From Sutterella parvirubra YIT 11816 (GTDB lineage: Bacteria > Pseudomonadota > Gammaproteobacteria > Burkholderiales > Burkholderiaceae_F): 9,178 nucleotides of DNA. The stretch is taken from assembly GCF_000250875.1 (NCBI RefSeq), contig NZ_JH604890.1, positions 1 to 9,178 on the forward strand. Direction: 5' to 3'. The position numbers and the translations under genes were made by a program. Below the pieces are notes generated by a model. It saw only the letters and a list, made by a program, of their open reading frames with translations. It searched no databases and was not told the DNA's origin. This document shows positions 1 through 6,776 of this stretch, piece after piece; position 1 is the first letter of the stretch; each line of letters opens with the position of its first letter.

Positions 1-1
1 C

Positions 2-180
2 GAACCTCTTCCGTGAAGAGGTTCCCTAAAACGAGCTTTACCGTACGCAAGTGACTTTCTGTGGTCCAAACGCGATCTTGTGGTGGATATTGTGTACCCT
101 GAAAGGGGCACTCGCTGTACACAAAGAACTTTGCGTCCCTTGGAAGTACACCCACGGAGGATCGACTCGACGATCCGTCG
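2..180. repeat. Palindromic repeat array, block 1 (degenerate, ~41-bp lattice)
   Basis: This is a string of short inverted repeats at roughly 37-41 bp steps that continues off the left window edge. Unit 2-24 is a perfect 9-bp hairpin (GAACCTCTT, loop CCGTG, AAGAGGTTC). Unit 43-67 begins GTACGCAA and has a decayed right arm. At 90-97 there is a right arm TTGTGTAC with a decayed left arm. Unit 117-138 is GTACACAA...TTGCGTCC. Unit 159-176 is a perfect GGATCG/CGATCC hairpin of different sequence. The starts 2, 43, 117 and 159 fit multiples of about 41 bp, the same period as block 2 at 469-773. No open reading frame here resembles a protein. The function is unknown; it could be a REP-like extragenic palindrome family or an array of protein-binding sites. 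Confidence 0.55.
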
Positions 181-225
181 TAGTCACTACCGGTTTTCGT
201 CGTTCTCGTAGGACAAGTTGAATCC

Positions 226-277
226 TGAGACCTTTTGCGGATCTTGGGGATTCGGTCAGACAGGAGGAAAGGTCTCA
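226..277. repeat. Inverted repeat with 10-bp perfect arms
   Basis: TGAGACCTTT at 226-235 is the exact reverse complement of AAAGGTCTCA at 268-277, with a 32-base loop. It ends 11 bp from the end of the guaA-like remnant, on the side that would be downstream of that fragment. No run of T follows on either strand, so it does not look like an intrinsic terminator. It may be a relic of block 1 or part of an integration scar. The rest of 181-283 shows no recognisable feature. Confidence 0.45.
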
Positions 278-287
278 CGGCAGATGA

Positions 288-444
288 GTATTCCCATTCG
301 ATTGGGGTAGGCAGTTTGCCGAAGTTGTCGTAGATGATGCGCTTAATGCCGTGTACTTCTGTGATGATGTTCGGGGCCGCGGCGCGGGAGGTAGCGTGTT
401 GGACCGGACTGCGGATGGTCAAGACGTTGGGTTTTTGACGGAGC
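288..444 (-). pseudogene. guaA 3'-end remnant (C-terminal GMP synthase fragment)
   Basis: Read on the minus strand, 288-368 aligns without gaps to the last 27 codons of the intact guaA (882-962), with 59 of 81 bases identical by hand count. It encodes IITEVHGIKRIIYD then NFGKLPTPIEWE, against [14 protein letters not shown] then [12 protein letters not shown] in the intact protein (16 of 26 residues identical). The match continues with small indels to about 444, opposite about 1043 in guaA, including the shared GGGAGGT and GACG.AGCG blocks. The stop codon is replaced by a Tyr codon (TAC) and the indels break the frame, so it cannot be a working gene. Upstream it runs into the palindrome array rather than more guaA. 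It is either a displaced 3' end left by an element that integrated in guaA, or an old partial duplication. Confidence 0.75.
289..302 (-). repeat. Outer copy of guaA-terminal direct repeat (att-like)
   Basis: TATTCCCATTCGAT matches 13 of 14 bases of TATTCCCACTCGAT at 883-896, the extreme 3' end of the intact guaA. The two copies are in the same orientation and 594 bp apart. Island integrases that target guaA are known to use the last bases of the gene as their crossover site. The position therefore fits an attachment-site scar, but no integrase is visible, so the role is inferred. Confidence 0.4.
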
Positions 445-468
445 GTGTGGTCGTGAAAGCTGTTTCCC

Positions 469-773
469 TAACACTGGAAAGTTTGTGTATGGCGAGCGAG
501 GCCGTGTGCTGTACGCAAGGAGCTTGTGTACGTTGAGTTGGAGTCTGACAGTACGAAAACGGATTTGTGAACGGTGAACAGAGCCTCTGCTGTACACAAG
601 AGGACTTGTATACCTTGAGGTGCACCCTGACGATATGCAAAAGCGTTTGTGTACTTTAGCCGCGGCGTTGGAGGTACACAAAGTGTTTTGTGTACTTTAA
701 AAGCGCTTTTACGGTGCGCAACGGTCGTTGCATACCTTACATCGCCATGCTGAGGTACACAACGATGTGGACC
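469..773. repeat. Palindromic repeat array, block 2 (40-41-bp period)
   Basis: Seven successive units start at 511, 551, 592, 633, 674, 714 and 755, that is 40, 41, 41, 41, 40 and 41 bp apart. A decayed eighth unit lies at 469-490. Each unit is a ~22-bp inverted repeat with consensus arms GTACACAA and TTGTGTAC around 5-6 variable bases. Unit 674-695 is the best, with perfect 9-bp arms. Units are separated by 18-19 bp of mostly unlike sequence that often begins YTTGAG and ends CTG just before the next GTAC. One spacer is itself a perfect 14-bp palindrome, TAAAAGCGCTTTTA at 698-711. The block lies downstream of guaA, beyond its terminator. A 41-bp period is close to four DNA turns, so all units would face the same side. 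It differs from CRISPR in having very short spacers, degenerate repeats and no cas gene. Confidence 0.75.
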
Positions 774-803
774 GACGATGAGTCGACGTCGAAGTGGATG
801 GAC

Positions 804-840
804 CAATCAAAACCCCCGGAACTCAGCGAATCCCGGGGGT
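804..840 (-). terminator. Rho-independent terminator of guaA
   Basis: On the minus strand ACCCCCGG pairs with CCGGGGGT (833-840 with 812-819) around a loop of about 13 bases, followed by TTTTGATT. It begins about 40 bp after the guaA stop codon. The GC-rich 8-bp stem and the T run make this a convincing intrinsic terminator closing the guaA transcript before the repeat array. Confidence 0.85.
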
Positions 841-881
841 CTTGTTCGATCAGGTCATCGGCCTGACCACGTCAGGGGAGA

Positions 882-2447
<1,566 letters not shown>

Positions 2448-2642
2448 AGGTTGTCGAACACCTCAAAGGTTGATGAATTCGAATCGTCCGGCGGGGCTCC
2501 GGCGAGGGCCTCCGGCGGGCGGAAAAACGGATGGCGCTACTTTAGCAGAAAGCCTCATCGGAATGGCCTTTGCGGACCGTTTTCCGCCCCCTTTGTCGAC
2601 CCCTTTCCACGCCCCCGGAAGAGGGTGTCGCCGGGCCCCGCG

Positions 2643-2688
2643 GAGAAAAGAAAAACGCCCCGCCGCGGGGCTCGCGGACGGGACGTTT
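2643..2688 (-). terminator. Rho-independent terminator of guaB
   Basis: On the minus strand AAACGTCCCG (2688-2679) pairs with CGGGGCGTTT (2662-2653), 10 bp including one G-U, around a GC-rich loop. TTTTTCTTTT follows directly. It lies about 57 bp after the guaB stop. It shows that much guaB transcription ends before guaA although the genes are neighbours in one pathway. The remaining gap, 2448-2640, shows no gene. Confidence 0.88.
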
Positions 2689-2745
2689 CGGTGCCTGACC
2701 CGGGGCGTCGGGGAGACCGGAAGGGCTCCCGCGAAGCCGAAGGGA

Positions 2746-4215
2746 TCAGCTTTCCTGACGGTAGTTCGGCGCTTCCTTCGTGATCTTGACGTCGTGGACG
2801 TGCGATTCGCGAAGACCGCCCGCCGTGATCTGGACGAAGTTGGCGCGGGTGCGCATTTCGTCGATCGTGCGGCAGCCGCAGTAGCCCATGGAGCTGCGAA
2901 GACCGCCGATCATCTGATAGATGATCTGGGCGACCTGGCCCTTGTAGGGCACCATGCCTTCAATGCCTTCGGGGACGAACTTGTCGATGTTGCCGGCGTT
3001 GTTGTCCTGGAAGTAGCGGTCGGCGGAGCCCTTGCCCATGGCACCGAGAGAGCCCATGCCGCGGTAGGACTTGTACGAGCGCCCCTGGTAGAGGATCACT
3101 TCGCCCGGGGCTTCTTCGGTGCCCGCGAACATGCCGCCCATCATGACGCAGCTCGCGCCCGCGGCGATCGCCTTGGCGATGTCGCCCGAGAAGCGGATGC
3201 CGCCGTCGGCGATGCAGGGAACGCCGGTGCCTTCGAGGGCTTCGGCGACGTTGCTGATCGCGGAGATCTGGGGCACGCCGACGCCCGCGACGATGCGGGT
3301 CGTGCAGATCGAGCCCGGGCCGATGCCGACCTTGACGCCGTCGGCGCCGTGGTCAACGAGCGCGCGGGCAGCGTCGGCGGTGGCGATGTTGCCGCCGATC
3401 ACCTGGAGGTTGGGATAGTGTTCCTTCACCCACTTGACGCGGTTGAGAACGCCCGCAGAGTGGCCGTGCGCCGTGTCGACGACGATGACGTCGACGCCCG
3501 CGTCAACGAGCTTCTCGACGCGCTCTTCGGTGCCGGCACCGACGGAGACCGCGGCGCCCACCAAAAGCTTCCCCTGCGCGTCCTTCGCAGCGAAGGGGTG
3601 GTCCGTCGCCTTGGTGATGTCCTTCACGGTCATGAGGCCCGCCAAACGGAACGCGTCGTCGACGACGAGGACGCGCTCGAGGCGGTGGCGGTGCATGAGT
3701 TCCTTCGCTTCGTCGAGGGACGCCCCTTCGTGGACCGTGACGAGGCGCTCACGCGGCGTCATCACTTCGCGGACGGGCACGCCCATGCGGGTTTCAAAGC
3801 GCAGGTCGCGGTTCGTGACCATGCCGAGGACCGTGCCGTCGGCACCGACGACCGGAAGACCCGAGATGTGGTGCTCACGCGCGATCGCGATCACGTCGCC
3901 CACGAGCATGTCGGGGTTCACGGTGATCGGTTCGGCGACGACGCCCGCTTCGTGGCGCTTCACCTTGGAGACTTCCGCGGCCTGCATGTCCGCGGTCATG
4001 TTCTTGTGAATGAAGCCGAGGCCGCCTTCCTGGGCGAGCGCGATGGCGAGATTGGCTTCCGTCACCGTGTCCATGGCGGCGGAGACCATGGGGATGTTCA
4101 GCGTCAGGCCGCGCGTCAGGCGCGTCTGAAGAGCGGTATCACGGGGGAGGACTTCGGAATAGGCGGGGACGAGAAGGACGTCGTCGAAGGTGAGGGCCTT
4201 CTGAAGGAGTCGCAT
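2746..4215 (-). CDS. guaB: Inosine-5'-monophosphate dehydrogenase
   Basis: Cytoplasmic, NAD-dependent enzyme that oxidises IMP to XMP, the committed and usually rate-limiting step toward GMP. The 489-residue product is a normal length for bacterial GuaB. It is a TIM barrel interrupted by two CBS domains at about residues 90-205 ([20 protein letters not shown] and the [13 protein letters not shown] region), which bind adenine or guanine nucleotides and tune activity. The catalytic loop GPGSICTTR at 299-307 holds the nucleophile Cys304. The GGI after IADG (336-340) and [12 protein letters not shown] (361-372) form the IMP phosphate and substrate site. The mobile flap contains the Arg400-Tyr401 pair in DRYFQ. 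The ATG at 4215 is chosen over an upstream in-frame start at 4284 because family members begin [12 protein letters not shown] and an AGAGG ribosome binding site precedes it. It is followed by its own terminator and then guaA. Confidence 0.97.
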   Translation of the reverse strand: MRLLQKALTFDDVLLVPAYSEVLPRDTALQTRLTRGLTLNIPMVSAAMDTVTEANLAIALAQEGGLGFIHKNMTADMQAAEVSKVKRHEAGVVAEPITVNPDMLVGDVIAIAREHHISGLPVVGADGTVLGMVTNRDLRFETRMGVPVREVMTPRERLVTVHEGASLDEAKELMHRHRLERVLVVDDAFRLAGLMTVKDITKATDHPFAAKDAQGKLLVGAAVSVGAGTEERVEKLVDAGVDVIVVDTAHGHSAGVLNRVKWVKEHYPNLQVIGGNIATADAARALVDHGADGVKVGIGPGSICTTRIVAGVGVPQISAISNVAEALEGTGVPCIADGGIRFSGDIAKAIAAGASCVMMGGMFAGTEEAPGEVILYQGRSYKSYRGMGSLGAMGKGSADRYFQDNNAGNIDKFVPEGIEGMVPYKGQVAQIIYQMIGGLRSSMGYCGCRTIDEMRTRANFVQITAGGLRESHVHDVKITKEAPNYRQES

Positions 4216-4605
4216 AACAACCTCTGAGCGCAAAAAAAAATACGCCGTCCGACCTGTGGAGGGCTCCGCGGGTGGGAGCGGCACATTGTGGGATCAGTTC
4301 CTCAGGCACCAACCGCATTCCTTGGGGGAATCCGGTCCGGCACGCTTTTTCGCGGGGGCCGCTTCAGGGGGTGAAGGGGCTTTCGAGAAAACGGAGATTG
4401 ATTTGCGGGCGCATTCTATCGCGTTTGTTCCGGAGCGTGGGCCGGGAGAAGGTGTTTTTTCTTCCGGCGAAGAAGCTTCTTCGGAAGCGTCTTCGGTCAG
4501 GGGAATCGTGCGGCGTAGCCCGTAAAACCGCGGGCGTCGGGGCGCATCCGGGCGGGTTGTCGGTGCGTTGTCGGGCGCGTCAGCGGGCGGGAGGACGGGA
4601 CGCCG
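4216..4605. other. Gene-free region upstream of guaB
   Basis: No credible gene is seen; open frames here are arginine/glycine-rich and resemble no family. It must hold the guaB promoter. One weak candidate is TAGAAT on the minus strand (4413-4418), but it has no good -35 box at 17 bp. A perfect 16-bp palindrome, CGAAGAAGCTTCTTCG, lies at 4468-4483 inside a slightly longer CTTCCG/CGGAAG dyad (4461-4486). From about 4510 the sequence becomes CGGG-rich and low in complexity. Confidence 0.5.
4221..4240 (-). promoter_or_regulatory. guaB ribosome binding site and T9 leader tract
   Basis: On the minus strand AGAGG (4221-4225) sits 7 bases before the guaB ATG (4213-4215) and fixes the start. Just upstream is a run of nine T (4232-4240) in otherwise GC-rich DNA. 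I find no clear stem before the T run, so it is not called an attenuator. The run lies in the untranslated leader if the start is correct. Confidence 0.6.
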
Positions 4606-4639
4606 GAAAGACGTCGGGGCGGGAAAGTCCCCGCCCCGA
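4606..4639 (-). terminator. Probable terminator of acyl-CoA ligase 1
   Basis: TCGGGGCGGG (4614-4623) and CCCGCCCCGA (4630-4639) form a perfect 10-bp stem with a 6-base loop. On the minus strand it is followed by CGTCTTTCC, a weak T run. It lies about 90 bp after the ligase stop codon. The stem is strong but the poor T tract lowers confidence. Confidence 0.6.
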
Positions 4640-4727
4640 AGGGAGTCGCGGTTGGGACTGCGGCTCCGGCCCGCCCCCGATCGGATTTCAGTCGGTCGGA
4701 CCCCGATCAGACCCGGTCAGATCCTGA

Positions 4728-6569
4728 TCACGCGGTCTTGTGCCCCGCGTAGAGGCTCTCGACCAAGTCCGCGTAGCGGGCCTGAATCTCCCGGCGGCGC
4801 AGCTTCATCGTGGGCGTCAAAAGCCCCGACTCCACCGTGAAGGGTTCGCGCACCACGCCCACCGCACGCGGGATCCCGTAGGCGGGGAAGTCCTTCGCGG
4901 CGGCGCGCACGCGCTTCACCAAGAGCCTCGTCACCGCGCGGTCGGTCATCGTTTCGGGGGCGTCCGGATCCTTCTGCATCTCGGCGCAGAGTTCGCGCCA
5001 GAGCTTGTCGTTCACCACCACCAAGGCGGATACGAACGGACGGTTTTCGCCCAAAACCAGCACCTGCTCGAAGAGCCGGTCCGCCTGCACGGCGAATTCG
5101 ACGTCGACCGGCGGGATCTTCTCGCCCGTCGACGTCACGATGATTTCCTTCAAACGGCCCTTGATGCGCACGCGCCCGCCGTCGGACAAGTCCGCCTGGT
5201 CCCCGGTGCGGAACCAACCGTCCGCGGTGAAGGCGCGGGCGGTTTCCTCAGGCTTCTGCCAGTAGCCCTTCATCACCTGGGGGCCCTTCACCTGCAGCTC
5301 ATCCATCTCGCCCAAACGCACCTGGGTGCCCTCGACGGGAAAGCCCACGCACGCGGGGTGGTTCCCGTCCGGGGTCGACATCGAGACGATCGGGCTCGTT
5401 TCCGTAAGCCCATAGGAGTGGAGGATGTTGAGCCCCATCGCGCTGAAGAATTTCGCGACGGTGTAGTTGAGCGACGCGCCGCCCGCGAAGGTGGCGCGCA
5501 GACGCCCACCGAAGATCTCGCGGATCTTCGCGCCCACCTCGTCGTCCAGCATCTGGGCGACGGTGTCGTCCAAGTTCTCGCGTTCGGTGTGCTCCACCGG
5601 GAGGTCGTTCTTCTTCGCGAAGCGCCGCCAACCGGCTTCTTCCGCCCATTCGGTGAGGTACCTGCGCTTTTCGTCCGCTTCCGCCAATTCGTGGCGGATC
5701 CGCTGGTAGATGCGCTCGTAGACGCGCGGCACCGAGCACATGAGCGTGGGCTTCACGTCGACCAAATCCCGCTCGATCATCGCCGCGGAACGCGCGAACG
5801 CCATCGCGCTCCCGTGCGCGACGGAGACGTAGTGCGCGACCGTGCGTTCGAACGTGTGCGAGAAGGGCAGATACGAGAGGAAGACGTCCGTCTCGTCGAT
5901 CGGGTTCGCGAGCTCGATCTGGCGCAAATTCGCGACGAGGTTCGCGTGCGTCAGCATCACGCCCTTGGGGCGGCCGGTGGTGCCCGACGTATAGATGAGC
6001 CCGGCCAGATCGTCGGGACCGGGGCCCTCGGGGAGGTCGGCCTCCGGGAGGTCGTTCCCGGAGGCGAGCCAGGATTCGACCCCCATCAGCGTCACGCCGT
6101 CATCCTGGTCTTCGTGTTCGTCCACCACTTCGCTCGTGAAGACGACGCGCTCCAGGTCGTTCAAGTCGGGCGCGGCCGCGCGGATCGCGTTCCAGCGGGC
6201 GCGGGCGGTCGTGACGAGAAAGCGGGCGTTGGAGTCCTTCAAGATGTACGCGGACGAACCCGCCGTGTCGATCGCGTGGAGCGGGACGGGGACGAGGGCG
6301 TTCGCGAGCGCCGCCTCGTCGAAGGCGACCGCGTCGAGGCAGTTCGTCAAAAGCATCGCGACGCGGTCGCCGCGCCGGAGCCCCATCTTCGCGAAGGCCT
6401 TCCGCCAACGCAGGACGAGCTCGCCGAAGTCCTTCCACGTGGTGGAGATCCAGGCGTTTTCCTGATGGTCGAACTGCCGGAAGGCTTCGCGCTCGGGAAA
6501 GGTCGAGACCGTGCGCTCGAGGAGCGCCGGGATGGTGTTCAGGTCGAAGACGTAGGGCTTGGCGGACAT
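4728..6569 (-). CDS. Long-chain fatty acid--CoA ligase (AMP-forming), copy 1
   Basis: Activates a fatty acid with ATP to an acyl-adenylate and transfers it to CoA, feeding lipid synthesis or beta-oxidation. The 613-residue protein is of the long bacterial/eukaryotic long-chain ligase type (COG1022-like). It has the AMP-binding P-loop YTSGTTGRPKG at 193-203, LPFSHTFERT at 234-243, the adenine motif YGLTETSP at 386-393, the ATP-ribose aspartate in RTGD (Asp457), the hinge GRLKEIIVTSTGEK, and the likely catalytic Lys589 in LTPTMKLRR of the C-terminal lid. No signal peptide or membrane segment is seen, so it is cytosolic or peripheral. The ATG at 6569 is preferred over a GTG at 6641 because it aligns with the paralogue upstream; no good ribosome binding site is visible. 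Chain-length preference cannot be read from sequence, and medium-chain or aryl acids are possible. It is followed by a probable terminator. Confidence 0.92.
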   Translation of the reverse strand: MSAKPYVFDLNTIPALLERTVSTFPEREAFRQFDHQENAWISTTWKDFGELVLRWRKAFAKMGLRRGDRVAMLLTNCLDAVAFDEAALANALVPVPLHAIDTAGSSAYILKDSNARFLVTTARARWNAIRAAAPDLNDLERVVFTSEVVDEHEDQDDGVTLMGVESWLASGNDLPEADLPEGPGPDDLAGLIYTSGTTGRPKGVMLTHANLVANLRQIELANPIDETDVFLSYLPFSHTFERTVAHYVSVAHGSAMAFARSAAMIERDLVDVKPTLMCSVPRVYERIYQRIRHELAEADEKRRYLTEWAEEAGWRRFAKKNDLPVEHTERENLDDTVAQMLDDEVGAKIREIFGGRLRATFAGGASLNYTVAKFFSAMGLNILHSYGLTETSPIVSMSTPDGNHPACVGFPVEGTQVRLGEMDELQVKGPQVMKGYWQKPEETARAFTADGWFRTGDQADLSDGGRVRIKGRLKEIIVTSTGEKIPPVDVEFAVQADRLFEQVLVLGENRPFVSALVVVNDKLWRELCAEMQKDPDAPETMTDRAVTRLLVKRVRAAAKDFPAYGIPRAVGVVREPFTVESGLLTPTMKLRRREIQARYADLVESLYAGHKTA

Positions 6570-6654
6570 GTGGGAGACGGTCGCTCGTGGGGCTTGGGTG
6601 TTCGGGGCGGCGCCTGAAGTCGAGGGACGGGCGCCGCACACGCCATTCTGCGGA

Positions 6655-6681
6655 CGAAGACGGCGCGGCGCGCCGTCTTCG
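6655..6681. repeat. Perfect 12-bp hairpin between the two ligase genes
   Basis: CGAAGACGGCGC (6655-6666) and GCGCCGTCTTCG (6670-6681) are exact reverse complements with a 3-base loop. It lies about 86 bp upstream of the ATG of ligase 1 and about 95 bp downstream of ligase 2. No T run follows on either strand, so it is not a standard terminator. It could be a leader structure, an mRNA-stabilising stem or a dyad operator. The remainder of 6570-6776 holds no gene. Confidence 0.7.
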
Positions 6682-6711
6682 GGTGAGGGATTTCCCTTGT
6701 GAGGGTGCTGG

Positions 6712-6751
6712 GAAGAGAAGAAAGGACGGTCGTTGGGATGCCCTCCGACCG
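6712..6751 (-). terminator. Probable terminator of acyl-CoA ligase 2
   Basis: On the minus strand CGGTCG (6751-6746) pairs with CGACCG (6732-6727), with a further GGG/CCC pairing inside the loop. It is followed by TCCTTTCTTCTCTTC. The hairpin begins about 25 bp after the stop codon. The T run is interrupted by C, so termination may be partial and could let some transcription continue into ligase 1. Confidence 0.55.
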
Positions 6752-6776
6752 CCGGTTCTTCTTCCTTTTTCCTGGA

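Noticed and set aside
469..773. CRISPR array
   Set aside because: The regular spacing recalls one, but repeats differ at many positions, the intervals are only 18-19 bp and no cas gene is present.
343..806. Minus-strand open frames of about 112 codons with recurring VHK and YTN peptides
   Set aside because: The recurring peptides are simply the palindromic DNA repeats translated. There is no ribosome binding site, and two overlapping frames show the same pattern.
847..877. CCTGA/TCAGG short stems just after the guaA stop
   Set aside because: Stems of about five bases with no T run. The strong hairpin at 804-840 explains termination better.
4216..4284. Longer guaB start at 4284
   Set aside because: The extra N-terminal residues are absent from the family, and translation would run through the T9 tract. 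The ATG at 4215 has a ribosome binding site.
4413..4441. guaB promoter with TAGAAT as -10
   Set aside because: The -10 hexamer is reasonable, but the sequence 17 bp upstream (CCCACG) is unlike a -35 box, so it is mentioned only in the gap entry.
4256..4727. Plus-strand open frames in the guaB upstream region
   Set aside because: Arg/Gly/Ser-rich composition, overlapping alternatives, no recognisable domain, and they cross the guaB leader and the ligase terminator.
6570..6641. Longer ligase 1 start (GTG at 6641)
   Set aside because: The added 24 residues are Ala/Pro/Thr-rich, have no counterpart in the paralogue, and no ribosome binding site precedes them.
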